A stretch of 64,000 bases of DNA, from NCBI GenBank assembly GCA_031277035.1, contig JAISLY010000060.1:22446-86445 (forward strand). Reading direction: 5' to 3'. Origin of the DNA: Coriobacteriales bacterium (GTDB lineage: Bacteria; Actinomycetota; Coriobacteriia; Coriobacteriales; UBA8131). The notes beneath the pieces are model-generated. The model saw only the letters and a list, made by a program, of their open reading frames with translations. It did no database searches and was not told the origin of the DNA. Both the position numbers and the translations under genes were made by a program. Below, piece by piece: positions 53,061-62,930 of this stretch (the stretch's first letter is position 1; every line of letters begins with the position of its first letter).

Positions 53061-54806
53061 ATGACAGACCGACTCGTCACCATACGACGGGGCACGACAA
53101 GCCAAAATCTTTCGATGTGCGAGGGCCAGACCGCGTTGGAGCTGCTCCGCGAACAGGGCATTCGCTTCTCGGCGCCCTGCGGTGGCAAAGGCACCTGTGG
53201 CAAATGCGGCCTGTTTGTCCGTGATGGAGAGGGCCTGCGGTTTCTTCTTGCGTGCAAGACCCCCCTGGTCGATGGGATGATTCTTGAGCTGGGCGAGGAA
53301 TCGCCGATGCTCATTGAGGATGCCGGGCTGTCGCTTGCCGGCGTTTTTGAGCCTGATGCGAACGCGGAGGGCCTTGGTGTCGCCTTTGACATTGGAACGA
53401 CGACTTTGGCCTGCCGCCTCTTTTGTCTGGGCGGCACTGCTACGCAAGGCCCCCGCCTGCTGGCAACCGCAACGCTGGTAAACCCCCAGGCGGTTTTTGG
53501 AGCCGATGTGATCAGTCGCATCGATGCCAGCATGGCCGGACATCTGAGCGCGATGGAGGACGCTATCGCGCTCGCCCTTTCTCAACTTGCCCTGCGCCTG
53601 CGGGCCGAGGCACAGGTTGGGGCCGAGGCGGGCGGGCAGGCCAAAGGGGCGAGCGGAGCACAGGTTGGGGCCGAGACGGGCGGGCAGGCCAAAGGGGCGA
53701 GCGAGGCGCAGGTTGGGGCCGAGGCGCAGGTTGGGGCCGAGCGCATCACGCGCATCACGCTTGCGGGAAACACGGTCATGCAGCATATCGTCTGTGGCCT
53801 TGCGCCCGACTCAATCGGCGTTGCCCCCTTTAAGCCCCTGTCCCTGTTCGGCGAGCTGCGGCCGGTAAAGGGCCTGGATGTCCCCGCCTGGCTTGCACCC
53901 TGCGTGGCCGGCTACGTGGGCGGCGATATTACCTGTGGCATACTCGCCTGCGGCCTGTATGCCAGCGAGCGTCCGCAACTTCTCATCGATCTGGGCACGA
54001 ACGGCGAGATGGCTCTTGGAGATTGCACGGACATCGTCAGCTGCGCGACCGCGGCTGGCCCGGTCTTTGAAGGCGCGAATGTCCACTTCGGCATGCCGGC
54101 GCTGCCCGGGGCGATACAGGCCGTGCGTGAACAGGATGGGGCGCTTGAGATTGAGGTGATTGGAGGGGGTGAGCCGATTGGCATCTGCGGCACCGGCCTG
54201 ATTGACCTGATTGCCGTCCTGCTGCGCCGCGGCATCATCGACGAGAGCGGCCTTTTGCTGGGGCCTGACGAGCTTTCTGAACTGCCCGACCTGCCCGAGA
54301 ACCTCAGGCGTCGCGTTGGGCTTGAGGACGGCTATCCCGTCTTTTCCCTCACCGATGCCTCCGATTCCCACGCCCCCGACCACACCGCCACCTCTGACTC
54401 CACCGACCCCACCCCCACACCCGCACCCGGACGCGCCCTCTACCTCACCCAGGCCGACGTGCGAAACGTCCAGCTCGCAAAATCCGCCATCTATTCCGGC
54501 GTCATGGTGCTGCTCACAGATCGCGGCCTTGCGGCTTCTGACCTCGACGCGCTTTTCATCGCCGGCGGTTTTGGCAAGCGCCTCAGCCTCGCCAACGCCG
54601 CGACCGTGGGGCTCTTCCCAGCCGAACTTCTCAGTCGGGCCCGAGCCGTGGGCAACACCTCGATTGAGGGCGCGAGCGCCGCGCTCCTCTCCCAACAGGC
54701 CCGCGATACCCTGCAGGCGCTCACGGAGCGTTGCCGCTACCTCGAGCTTTCGGTGAACGCAAACTTCAATCAGTTCTTCACAGACTACATGACATTTGGC
54801 CTGTGA
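53061..54806 (+). CDS. Reductive activator of corrinoid methyltransferase proteins (RamA/DUF4445 type)
   Basis: A 581-residue protein with an N-terminal [2Fe-2S] ferredoxin domain (CGGKGTCGKCGLF...C) and an ASKHA ATPase core (FDIGTTTLACRLF, LIDLGTNGEMALG, GICGTGLIDLI, FIAGGFGKRLSLANA). It reactivates inactive Co(II) corrinoid with ATP. Two in-frame low-complexity parts occur: a 48-base unit (AQVGAEAGGQAKGASG, 53610-53740) inside the ATPase and a Thr/Ser/Pro/Asp stretch (about 54356-54440). GGAG precedes the ATG at 53061. Confidence 0.9.
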   Translation: MTDRLVTIRRGTTSQNLSMCEGQTALELLREQGIRFSAPCGGKGTCGKCGLFVRDGEGLRFLLACKTPLVDGMILELGEESPMLIEDAGLSLAGVFEPDANAEGLGVAFDIGTTTLACRLFCLGGTATQGPRLLATATLVNPQAVFGADVISRIDASMAGHLSAMEDAIALALSQLALRLRAEAQVGAEAGGQAKGASGAQVGAETGGQAKGASEAQVGAEAQVGAERITRITLAGNTVMQHIVCGLAPDSIGVAPFKPLSLFGELRPVKGLDVPAWLAPCVAGYVGGDITCGILACGLYASERPQLLIDLGTNGEMALGDCTDIVSCATAAGPVFEGANVHFGMPALPGAIQAVREQDGALEIEVIGGGEPIGICGTGLIDLIAVLLRRGIIDESGLLLGPDELSELPDLPENLRRRVGLEDGYPVFSLTDASDSHAPDHTATSDSTDPTPTPAPGRALYLTQADVRNVQLAKSAIYSGVMVLLTDRGLAASDLDALFIAGGFGKRLSLANAATVGLFPAELLSRARAVGNTSIEGASAALLSQQARDTLQALTERCRYLELSVNANFNQFFTDYMTFGL

Positions 54807-54873
54807 GGACAGGCACAGTCGCGGCAGCTAACAGATATGTGGAGAAGGCAGACCCCTGAAGGAAAGGCCGAAC

Positions 54874-55416
54874 ATGGATGAGCACCTTGGCGAGAGACTG
54901 AAAAAACTGATTGAGAAAAGCGGCTTTGAGAGCATCGGTGCCTTTAAGGCGGCTGAGTTGAAGGTCGAGCCCGAGGTTCGAGCGATGTGCGCAGTCAACA
55001 CGTGCCAGGCCTACGGTAAGAACTGGGCCTGCCCGCCAGCCTGCGGTAGTCTTGAGGAATACGAGGAGCGCTTCTCGCACTATCTTGACGGCTACGTGTT
55101 TCAGACCATCGCGCAGATGGAGGATGCCTTTGATTTTGAGGCAATCGAGGCAGCTGGGGCCGAGCACAAACGCCGCTTTCACCTGCTGGTTGATGAAACA
55201 CGCGATTTTGGCTCAGCCACCTTGCTGCTCGGAGCCGGCCACTGCTCAATCTGCCCTGAATGCAGCTGCCCCGACGCACCCTGTCGCTTCCCGGACAAGG
55301 TCTACCCCTCAATGGAGGCCGCTGGCCTGCTGGTTTCGGCGGTTTGCAACCTGGCCGATGTGCCGTACTATCACGGCCCCGGTACTGTCGCCTTCTGCTC
55401 CGCCGCCCTGTACTAG
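54874..55416 (+). CDS. DUF2284 metal-binding protein
   Basis: A 180-residue predicted metal or Fe-S protein: CAVNTCQAYGKNWACPPAC in the N-terminal half and CSICPECSCPDAPC near the end, ten Cys in family positions. DUF2284 genes are found beside corrinoid and methyltransferase genes, consistent with the two previous genes. GAAGGAAAGG precedes the ATG. Confidence 0.85.
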   Translation: MDEHLGERLKKLIEKSGFESIGAFKAAELKVEPEVRAMCAVNTCQAYGKNWACPPACGSLEEYEERFSHYLDGYVFQTIAQMEDAFDFEAIEAAGAEHKRRFHLLVDETRDFGSATLLLGAGHCSICPECSCPDAPCRFPDKVYPSMEAAGLLVSAVCNLADVPYYHGPGTVAFCSAALY

Positions 55417-55517
55417 CAGCCGTTTTGCAGTGTCAGTCTTCAGAGGATTTCATTTTTTGCAGGCGTCGTTTACATCGAATTCTAAGGAGTAGCAGGGTCA
55501 TCCAGCGCAAACATCTC

Positions 55518-55601
55518 GCGAAGCGGCTGGCAAAGCGGCTCGCAAAGCGATTGGCTCAGCGATTGGCTCAGCGGCTCGAAAATCGGTTGGCTCAACGGCT
55601 T
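55518..55601. repeat. 12-bp tandem repeat, seven units
   Basis: Seven GC(A/T)(A/C)AGCG(G/A)(C/T)T(C/G)-type units (for example GCAAAGCGATTG) run in register from 55518 in the gap between DUF2284 and the HAD gene. No gene is visible in 55417-55631. Confidence 0.7.
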
Positions 55602-55631
55602 ATCAGCCTACCGGCTCTCCGCCAAAACCAG

Positions 55632-56369
55632 CTACGCCAAAACCAGGCCCTCCAACTCGCTGAGGCTGTGGATGACAGCAAAGTCGCCCTGCGCACCAGA
55701 TGCGGCAGAGGCCGAGGCGTCAAAGCGATGATCCCGGTCGAGCAGGACGGGGCGCAGGCCGGCAGCGCGGGCGCCGCCGACATCGGCCTGCAGATGGTCG
55801 CCCACGTGGACGGCCGACCTTGCGTCAAGCCCGAGGCGCTCTAAAGCGAGGTCGAATATCTGCCGCTGCGGCTTGTGCGCACGCACGACGGTGGACGCAA
55901 GGATGACGCTGAAGTAATGGTCAAGCCCCATACCCACGATAATCGATTCCAGGGAGCTGTCCCAGTTTGAGATAAGTCCCAGTCTGAGTCCGCGGGCGGC
56001 AAGCGCATCGAGCGTTGGGAGGGTATCGTCAAAGGGTTTCCAGGCGCCGGGGGCAAAGTAGGTCTGGTGCACCCGTTGAGCGATGCGATGAGCATGATCG
56101 GAGAGGCCGGCCAGCTCGGCAAGATATGCGTACAACTCAAGCCAGAGCGTTGTGGCCCGCTCCTCGTCAGCCCAGAAGGAATCGTCGCGCGCATACAACT
56201 CCTCGTAGCGCGCATAGACCTGCGGCATGAGGCGCGTAACGTCTGCGGCATCAAGGTGCGCGCCCACCGAGGCAGCGGCCTCAACAAAAGAGACCTCCTC
56301 GGGGATGCCCAGCGTAAGCAGCGTCTGCCCAACGTCAAAAAAGACGGCTTTGACCGGTTCGCTGCTCAT
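55632..56369 (-). CDS. HAD-family hydrolase
   Basis: A 245-residue haloacid-dehalogenase-like phosphatase. Motif I is VFFDVGQTL (the second Asp is Gly, as in the HDHD3/YjjG-like branch), motif II LISNWDSS, motif III RAHKPQRQIFDLAL and motif IV HVGDHLQADVGGA. The start overlaps alaS as ATGA; it takes the position where ruvX often follows alaS in actinobacteria. Substrate unknown. Confidence 0.85.
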   Translation of the reverse strand: MSSEPVKAVFFDVGQTLLTLGIPEEVSFVEAAASVGAHLDAADVTRLMPQVYARYEELYARDDSFWADEERATTLWLELYAYLAELAGLSDHAHRIAQRVHQTYFAPGAWKPFDDTLPTLDALAARGLRLGLISNWDSSLESIIVGMGLDHYFSVILASTVVRAHKPQRQIFDLALERLGLDARSAVHVGDHLQADVGGARAAGLRPVLLDRDHRFDASASAASGAQGDFAVIHSLSELEGLVLA

Positions 56370-59128
56370 GCGGAAACCAGCAATCGGGCCTGTTCAAGCG
56401 CCGTATCGATACCTGCGGCGTCCTGACCGCCAGCCTGTGCCATACCCGGTTTGCCGCCGCCGCCGCCTTTGATGAGTGGAGCAATCTGTTTGATCAGAGC
56501 GCCGGCATCAAAGCCCTTCTCAACAGCGGCCTGCGTACCCGCCGCAAGCAGAAGCGGCCTGCCACTTTTGCCTGTACCCCCCAAAACCAGAGCGCTCGCG
56601 TCGCCGAGGCGCGGGCGCAAGGCATCCCACAGAGTGCGCATGTCCTCAACCTCATTGCCATCCATCCGCGCAACAACGACCCGGTATCCCACATCAAGCG
56701 CCGCTGCCGCCATCTGCTCGATGTCGTCGAGCGCGGCCGCGCGGCGTTGTCGAGCAAGTTCACTTTCGAGCTCCTGAACACGGGCTTGCAGCGCCTCAAC
56801 GCGCCCGGCGAGCTCCAAGGGCGCTACTTTGAGCCGCGCGGCCGCGCGCTTCAGCTCTGCCTCCATGCGGTTTACGGAGGCCAGGGCGTCAAAGCTGGTC
56901 ACCGCCTCGATGCGGCGCAGGCTGGAGCCGATGCTCTGCTCGCTGATAATCTTCATGAATCCAATCTGCGCGGTGTGGGTGACATGCGTTCCACCGCACA
57001 GCTCACGGGAGGCAGGTCCGGCCTCAAGCACCCGCACCGTCTCCCCATACTTCTCACCAAAAAGCGCGGTCACGCCGTCGGCGCGGGCCTCGTCGAGCGA
57101 GGTCTCGTGGGCAGAAACGAGGGAGTCTTCCATGATGAGGATGTTCACAAGCTCCTCAACCTGGGAAAGCTGCTCGGACGTGAGGGCCTCAAAGTGTGTG
57201 AAATCGAAACGTAGACGATCCGGGGCAACAAGCGAGCCGGCCTGCTTTACATGCTCGCCCAGTATCTCGCGCAGCGCATGGTGCAGCAGATGGGTGCCCG
57301 TGTGGTTGCGCTCAATGCGCTCGCGCCGCATCGTGTCGATACGCGCGCGCACCACGTCGCCGACCGCCAGGGTTCCGTCGATGCGGCCGATGTGGGCATA
57401 GATTGCCTTCTCGTGAACCTGCGTATCCTCGACGGTAAAGACGTCCCCACTCGACGTCACCAACTCGCCGGTGTCGCCCACCTGCCCCCCCATCTCTCCG
57501 TAGAAGGGGGTGCGATCTAAGACGACCTGAGCCTGTTGGCCGTCGCTGATGCGCTCGATGGCAACGACGCGCCGCTCGCCCGTGCCCGTGCCTTTACCCT
57601 TGCCCTTGCCGTCGCCTGGGCCCTTGCCGTCGCCTGCGCCCTTGCCGTCGCCTGCGCCCGCCCGACGCGAACGCTTGCTCTCGTCACGCCCGTCCTGCTC
57701 CTCAACGATAATCGCAAGAACTCGCGCCTCGGGCAGTTCGGTATGCGCATAACCCTCAAAGCGCGTCGCGCCCTTCTCGCGCAGGATGTCAGAGAAAATC
57801 GAGCCAATCGTTGCCCAGGCATCATCCTTCAGTGCGCCACGTGCCCGTTCGCGCTGCGTGCGCATATGAGCCTCAAAGCCCTCGCGATCGACCGCAACGC
57901 CCTGCTCGGCGGCAATCTCAATCGTCAAATCGAGGGGAAAACCATATCGGTCATGCAGCTCAAAGGCGATGTTGCCGGCCAGGACGGGAGAAGTCTCGGG
58001 CGCCAGGGAGGCAAGATGGTCGTCGAGGTAGGCCTGGCCCGTGCGGATGGTGGCCGCAAAACGCTCCTCCTCAGCACGGACGATACGCTCGATAAGCACC
58101 CTGTTCTCTCTGAGCTCAGGGTAGGGGCCGCTCATCTCCTCGATAACAGCCTGCACATACTCGCCAAGGAAGGGTGGCTCGATGCCGAGCAGTTGGCCGT
58201 GACGCACGGCTCGTCTGAGCAGGCGACGCAGCACATAGCCCCGCCCCTCGTTGGCGGGCAGGATGCCATCGGCAATCATGAAGGTGACTGCTCGGGAGTG
58301 ATCGGCGCAAATCCGCAGGCTCAGATCATCCGAATCCCGAGAGCCGTAGGTCTTTTTGCTCAGACGCTCACCGATGGTAATCAGGCCACGGAGGATGTCG
58401 GTCTCATAATTGGAAGGCACGTTCTGGAGCAGAGCCGCGGTGCGCTCAAGGCCCATGCCGGTGTCGATGTTCTTCTTGGGAAGCGGCACGAGCGTCCCGT
58501 CCTCCTGCCGATCGTACTGGGTAAAGACAAGGTTCCAGTACTCGAGAAAGCGGTCGCAGTCGCAACCGGGGCCGCAGTCGGGCCGGTCGCAGCCAAAGGC
58601 GGGGCCCTGGTCGTAATACAGCTCGGAGCTCGGCCCGCAGGGGCCCGTGGGGCCGGCGACCCAGAAATTATCCTCGGCACCAAGGCGGCTGATGTGGCTC
58701 TCTGGCACGCCAAGCGACTTCCATATCTCAAAGGTCTCGTCATCGTCCAGATAGATGGTGAAGTAGAGTAGTTCGGGGTCAAAGCCAAGCACCTCGGTGG
58801 AAAACTCATAGGCCCAGGCACACATCTCCTGCTTAAAATAGGCCCCGAAGGAGAAGTTGCCCAACATCTCAAAGAAGCTCAGATGACGCCCCGTGCTGCC
58901 GATGATGTCGATGTCGGTGGTGCGGACGCATTTCTGAACGGTCGTCGTGCCGATAAAGGGGGGTTCAAGCTGGCGTTGCTGGAGAAACCAGGGCTTGAAT
59001 TGAACCATACCGGCACTGGTCAGAAGCATTGAGGGGTCATCTGGCACCAGCGAGGAGGAGGGCTGGCGCTTGCAGCCCTTCTGCTCAAAGAAGGCAAGGT
59101 ACTTCTCACGAAGCTCTGCGCTTTTCAC
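56366..59128 (-). CDS. alaS: Alanyl-tRNA synthetase
   Basis: A 920-residue class II synthetase charging tRNA-Ala, with editing. Catalytic SSSLVPDDPSMLLTSAGMVQFKPWF and RTTDIDIIGSTGRHLSFFEMLGNFSFG, editing HTGTHLLHHALR and CGGTHVTHTAQIG, C-terminal KGGGGGKPGMAQAGG. A GDGKG repeat of 18-base units (57570-57665) lies between the tRNA-binding and editing domains. GTG 59128 starts it, overlapping the upstream TGA as GTGA. Confidence 0.96.
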   Translation of the reverse strand: MKSAELREKYLAFFEQKGCKRQPSSSLVPDDPSMLLTSAGMVQFKPWFLQQRQLEPPFIGTTTVQKCVRTTDIDIIGSTGRHLSFFEMLGNFSFGAYFKQEMCAWAYEFSTEVLGFDPELLYFTIYLDDDETFEIWKSLGVPESHISRLGAEDNFWVAGPTGPCGPSSELYYDQGPAFGCDRPDCGPGCDCDRFLEYWNLVFTQYDRQEDGTLVPLPKKNIDTGMGLERTAALLQNVPSNYETDILRGLITIGERLSKKTYGSRDSDDLSLRICADHSRAVTFMIADGILPANEGRGYVLRRLLRRAVRHGQLLGIEPPFLGEYVQAVIEEMSGPYPELRENRVLIERIVRAEEERFAATIRTGQAYLDDHLASLAPETSPVLAGNIAFELHDRYGFPLDLTIEIAAEQGVAVDREGFEAHMRTQRERARGALKDDAWATIGSIFSDILREKGATRFEGYAHTELPEARVLAIIVEEQDGRDESKRSRRAGAGDGKGAGDGKGPGDGKGKGKGTGTGERRVVAIERISDGQQAQVVLDRTPFYGEMGGQVGDTGELVTSSGDVFTVEDTQVHEKAIYAHIGRIDGTLAVGDVVRARIDTMRRERIERNHTGTHLLHHALREILGEHVKQAGSLVAPDRLRFDFTHFEALTSEQLSQVEELVNILIMEDSLVSAHETSLDEARADGVTALFGEKYGETVRVLEAGPASRELCGGTHVTHTAQIGFMKIISEQSIGSSLRRIEAVTSFDALASVNRMEAELKRAAARLKVAPLELAGRVEALQARVQELESELARQRRAAALDDIEQMAAAALDVGYRVVVARMDGNEVEDMRTLWDALRPRLGDASALVLGGTGKSGRPLLLAAGTQAAVEKGFDAGALIKQIAPLIKGGGGGKPGMAQAGGQDAAGIDTALEQARLLVSA

Positions 59129-60426
59129 TCTCTTCCATCCCCCTCATCCAACAGATCCTTCTCGGTCAGTACCGCACCGGTGGCATCGGCCACTGGGTCA
59201 AAGGTGTCTTCTGCGTCGACGCCCGTGCCCGTGTCGGCACCCTTCGCATCCGCGTTCTCTCCCTTCGCCTTTTTGCCCCGTTCCCGGTTGCTGCGAAACA
59301 GCGCGCCGTTCTCCGAGACAAGCCTGCGGCCCGTATGCCGCTCAAAGTAATAGACAAAGACACTCTTGGCGGTTGCAAGGAGCGGTATGGCGGCAACCAG
59401 GCCGAGGACGCCGCCGAGGGCACCGCCTGTGAAGATGCCGACCAGCACGATGGCCGGATGAAGCTCGACGACGGCCGACATGACGCGCGGCGTAACGAAG
59501 TTATCGACAAGCTGCTGCGCGACGAGGATGGTCATGATGGCAAGCAGGGCGGCCAGCGGAGAGACAAACAGGCCAAAAAGGCCGCAGGTAGCCGCAGCGA
59601 CCCAGGGCCCAACGATGGGAATGAAGTTCATCAGTCCGACAAACAGGCCCAAAATGGCCGGGTACGGAAGGCCAATCAACGAAAAGGAAATACCGGAGAT
59701 AAGGCCCGAACAGGTGCCCTGCACAAGGATGCCGCGCAGATAGCCGCCAACGGAGCGGGCGAAGGTCGAGGAGATGAAGAGCACGTCCTCCTCAAAACGA
59801 GGCCCGATGATGACGCGCAACTCATGTCCGATGCGCGGCAGGTCCTTCAGCACCCAAAAGCCGACAACGAGGGCAACGAATGTTCCGATAAGAGCCGCGA
59901 CCATGCCCGTCCCGATGGTGATGAACTGCGAGGCCGATTCTCGCATCATGTTGACCGCCCAGGAGGAGAGCGTTCCGCCCAGCGAGGAGACGATCTGCTG
60001 GACGTTGCTGTCCTCAAGCAGGTATTGATACTGAGCATAGAACTGCTGCCACCACACGCCAGCCTGATTGATATAGCCCGGGATTAGACTGAGGAGACCC
60101 ATCAGCTGCTTCCAGATGACGGGGATGAACACCAGAATAAGAACGCCGATAATCAGGAACATGCCCGCATAGGCAATGAGGGTACCTGCCCAACGGGGCA
60201 CGCGATGGCGTGCGAGCCAGGCAACGGGGGTGCGCAAAATGAAGATAACCAGGGCGGCAATGAGAACGATGGCAATGGCGGGCAGGACGGAGCCCAGCAC
60301 ATAGCCCACCGCCACGAGCAGCGCGACGATGCCGATAATCGACCAGACGACCGCGAAGAGCCACTTGGCCCGCTCAAGGCGATCGGAGGCTTCAGAGGGG
60401 GATCGTTGGGATCTTGGTTTCGGCAT
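59125..60426 (-). CDS. AI-2E family transporter (PerM-like)
   Basis: A 433-residue membrane protein with the AI-2E/PerM layout: two N-terminal helices, a periplasmic helical part (about 95-165), then helices with GLPYPAILGLFVGLMNFIPIVGPW and the LVDNFVTPRVMSAVVELHPAIV signature. The C-terminus is a hydrophilic repeat-like tail. The ATG at 60426 has GGAG upstream and overlaps the DUF948-like gene by 35 bases. Family roles vary (quorum signal export, ion antiport). Confidence 0.9.
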   Translation of the reverse strand: MPKPRSQRSPSEASDRLERAKWLFAVVWSIIGIVALLVAVGYVLGSVLPAIAIVLIAALVIFILRTPVAWLARHRVPRWAGTLIAYAGMFLIIGVLILVFIPVIWKQLMGLLSLIPGYINQAGVWWQQFYAQYQYLLEDSNVQQIVSSLGGTLSSWAVNMMRESASQFITIGTGMVAALIGTFVALVVGFWVLKDLPRIGHELRVIIGPRFEEDVLFISSTFARSVGGYLRGILVQGTCSGLISGISFSLIGLPYPAILGLFVGLMNFIPIVGPWVAAATCGLFGLFVSPLAALLAIMTILVAQQLVDNFVTPRVMSAVVELHPAIVLVGIFTGGALGGVLGLVAAIPLLATAKSVFVYYFERHTGRRLVSENGALFRSNRERGKKAKGENADAKGADTGTGVDAEDTFDPVADATGAVLTEKDLLDEGDGRE

Positions 60427-61126
60427 CGGGCTCCACGACATCGGAATCGTCCAGGTCGGGTACCTGGTCTGTGGCGGGGGTCTGAGAGACGGGCGGGGTT
60501 TGAGAGGTGGGCGGGATTTGAGAGGTGGGCGAAGGGGACGGAGATGGGGCCGGGGCCGGGGACGAGGCAGGGGCCGGGACAGGGGTCGGCTCATCTGGAA
60601 TGGGGGCCTGGTCGGGGGCAGAAGCCGGGGGGACAGGAGCGGACGAGGCGTCTGGCGTGGGGGCAGGCGCAGGCGTGGGGGCGGGCGCAGGCGCAGGAGC
60701 GGGCGGAATGGTCTTCTGTATCGCCTTGTCTGCCTTACGGTCAGCAAAGAGGCTTCTGACCTTATCGGTCGCGCTGGTCAGCAGATTCAGCGGGGCATCG
60801 GTGATGTCGGAGACCTTTTTCACGGCACCGGAGGCGATGTTCGTGACATCCGAGACATCCGCAAGTATCTGATCAGCACGCATGATCTCAAGATTTACCG
60901 CATCGACGGTCAGGGAGACGCGTTCCATGAGCGGATCGACGCGTTTGAAGGCGGGCTCCAGGGTATCGAGGCTGTTGTTCACGCGCTCAACGGTGGGCTC
61001 AAGGTCGTCGATAGTCTTGCGAACCCTGCGAATGGTACGGATGACCTCAATCCCGACGATGATCAGGACGACGACGAGCACCGCCGTGGCACCGATCAGT
61101 ATCTCTCTCAGCAACTCTTCGGTCAT
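60392..61126 (-). CDS. DUF948-like membrane protein with Pro-rich tail
   Basis: A 244-residue protein: N-terminal membrane helix (LIGATAVLVVVLIIVGIEVI), a helical coiled-coil region (DLEPTVERVNNSLDTLEPAFKRV, as in DUF948), and a tail of Pro-Ala repeats (PAPAPAPTPAPAPTPD) encoded by GC-rich 6-base units (60480-60710). GGGGAGG sits before the ATG at 61126. It lies in the conserved order rarA-DUF948-alaS. Confidence 0.75.
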   Translation of the reverse strand: MTEELLREILIGATAVLVVVLIIVGIEVIRTIRRVRKTIDDLEPTVERVNNSLDTLEPAFKRVDPLMERVSLTVDAVNLEIMRADQILADVSDVTNIASGAVKKVSDITDAPLNLLTSATDKVRSLFADRKADKAIQKTIPPAPAPAPAPTPAPAPTPDASSAPVPPASAPDQAPIPDEPTPVPAPASSPAPAPSPSPSPTSQIPPTSQTPPVSQTPATDQVPDLDDSDVVEPDAETKIPTIPL

Positions 61127-61200
61127 GATGGCAAGCCTCCCCGTTCGATTCGCGTCCGTCGCACGACGCACAGTGTGAATGATAGCAGAGTACGGCCCTC

Positions 61201-62742
61201 TTAGCCCGCAGCTCCGTCCAAATTCGGATCGGAGGTGGGCTTGGAGCTGAGGTTGGGACTGGGATTGGGGCTGGAATCGGAGTCGGGGGCGGGGTCGGGG
61301 GCGGGGTCGGAGTCGGAGTCGGAGTCGGGAGCGGAGTCTGGCTGGAAGCCGGGATTGGAGTTTGAGCTGGGGCTGGCATCGGGGGTGGGGGTCAAAGCGG
61401 GCCTGTCGCGTTGGACGGCCTCGACGCGCCAGGCCTCCCAACCGCGTTCGCCGGGCGCATAAAAGCTCCCACGCTGAAGGCCATCGGGCAGATAGTGCTG
61501 CTCCACATAGCCACGCGCGTCGAGATGCGGATAGTGATACTTCCCATAGCCCTCTGAGCCGGGACGATGGCGGTCGCGCAGATGATTGGGGACCGCGCGA
61601 AGAGGGCCTGAGCGCACTTCGCCCAGTGCGGCAAAGATGGCATTCGTCGCAGAGTTTGACTTGGGCGCAAGCGCCAGGTAGATGGCCGCCTGGGCGAAGT
61701 TCAACTGACATTCAGGGTATCCGATACTTTCCGCCGCCTTGAAGGCAGCCTGTGCGATGAGCAGGGCCTGTGGGTCGGCGTTGCCAACGTCTTCACTCGC
61801 AAAGATGAGCATTCGCCGCGCGATGAACCGGGGATCCTCTCCGCCTTCAATCATGCGCGCCAACCAGTACACGGCCGCGTCCGGATCCGACCCGCGCATG
61901 CTCTTGATGAAGGCGGAAATCACATCGTAATGGACATCGCCTTTCTTGTCGTAGGGCAGGGCGCGGCGGGGCGTGGCGCCAAGCACATCGTCGAGGGTGA
62001 TGACCGCGAGCGGCAAAACGCCGGGGGCGTGTGCCAGGCTCTCGTCGGGGGCGTGTGACAAGGCGCTGGTGGCAAGCTCGGCGGCAAGCTCCAGAGTCGT
62101 CAGCGCTGACCGGGCGTCCCCTCCTGCCATGTTGATGATGGCCGCACGCGCCTCATCGGTAAGCTCGCAGACGCCCGCCAGTCCCCGCTCGTCAGAAAGG
62201 GCGCGGTCAAGGACAAGGGAGACGTCCTCGTCGGTAAGCGTCTTGAACTCGATGACGCGGGAACGCGAGATCAGGGCGCTGTTTACCTCGAAAAAAGGGT
62301 TTTCTGTCGTGGCGCCGATGAGAATGACAATGCGATCCTCAACCGCGTGCAGCAGCGCGTCTTGCTGTGAACGTGAGAAGCGGTGTATCTCATCGACAAA
62401 AAGGATGGTGCGCTGTTCCTGGAGCGTGAGGTTTCGTTTGGCCTCTTCGATAACGCGGCGCAGGTCGCTTACGCCGCCGGAGATTGCACTGACCTCGGTG
62501 AAGTTCGCCCTGGTCATGCCGGCGATGATGCGTGCAAGCGTGGTCTTTCCGGTACCAGCCGGACCGAAGAGAATGATGGAGGAAAGCGTGTCGCCCTCAA
62601 TGGCTCCACGCAGCCACGTGCCTTCTCCAACGACCTCGCGTTGCCCAACCAGATCGTCAAGTGTCCGAGGACGCATGCGTACGGCCAGCGGCGCGACGCT
62701 CAAAAGCGCCTCGTTCTCGATGGGTGTGAACAGGTTATCCAT
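61201..62742 (-). CDS. rarA: Replication-associated recombination protein RarA (MgsA)
   Basis: A 513-residue AAA+ ATPase acting at stalled forks. Walker A GPAGTGKT, Walker B TILFVDEIHRF, sensor region GATTENPFF, and the C-terminal tetramerisation part (ISAFIKSMRGSDPDAAVYWLARM, LDARGYVEQHYLPDGL). The last about 60 residues are a Pro/Asp/Ser repeat (PDSDSDSDPAPDPAPDS). The ATG at 62742 has no ribosome-binding site; TACAAT ends 7 bases upstream, so the mRNA may be leaderless. Confidence 0.93.
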   Translation of the reverse strand: MDNLFTPIENEALLSVAPLAVRMRPRTLDDLVGQREVVGEGTWLRGAIEGDTLSSIILFGPAGTGKTTLARIIAGMTRANFTEVSAISGGVSDLRRVIEEAKRNLTLQEQRTILFVDEIHRFSRSQQDALLHAVEDRIVILIGATTENPFFEVNSALISRSRVIEFKTLTDEDVSLVLDRALSDERGLAGVCELTDEARAAIINMAGGDARSALTTLELAAELATSALSHAPDESLAHAPGVLPLAVITLDDVLGATPRRALPYDKKGDVHYDVISAFIKSMRGSDPDAAVYWLARMIEGGEDPRFIARRMLIFASEDVGNADPQALLIAQAAFKAAESIGYPECQLNFAQAAIYLALAPKSNSATNAIFAALGEVRSGPLRAVPNHLRDRHRPGSEGYGKYHYPHLDARGYVEQHYLPDGLQRGSFYAPGERGWEAWRVEAVQRDRPALTPTPDASPSSNSNPGFQPDSAPDSDSDSDPAPDPAPDSDSSPNPSPNLSSKPTSDPNLDGAAG

Positions 62743-62900
62743 GAGATGTATTGTACAACGAGCCCGTGGGGGCATGGATGGCAATTCGAAAACGGGATAG
62801 ATCATCTGATGAGGCTGGCAGGAAGGCTGCAGAAGGGCTGCAGGAGGGCGTTTCGTCCCATACCCCGGGAAGGCTGGCACAGCATGGCGGATACCATGAG

Positions 62901-62925
62901 AAAGGGTGGCTTGACGCCACCCTTT
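62901..62925 (-). terminator. Intrinsic terminator of the 6S RNA
   Basis: AAAGGGTGGC and GCCACCCTTT form a perfect 10-bp stem with a 5-base loop, starting 6 bases after the 6S 3' end on the minus strand. The U-run is short (three T). Remaining bases 62743-62900 (leader of rarA) contain GGCTGCAG repeats but no gene. Confidence 0.65.
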
Positions 62926-62930
62926 GTTCT

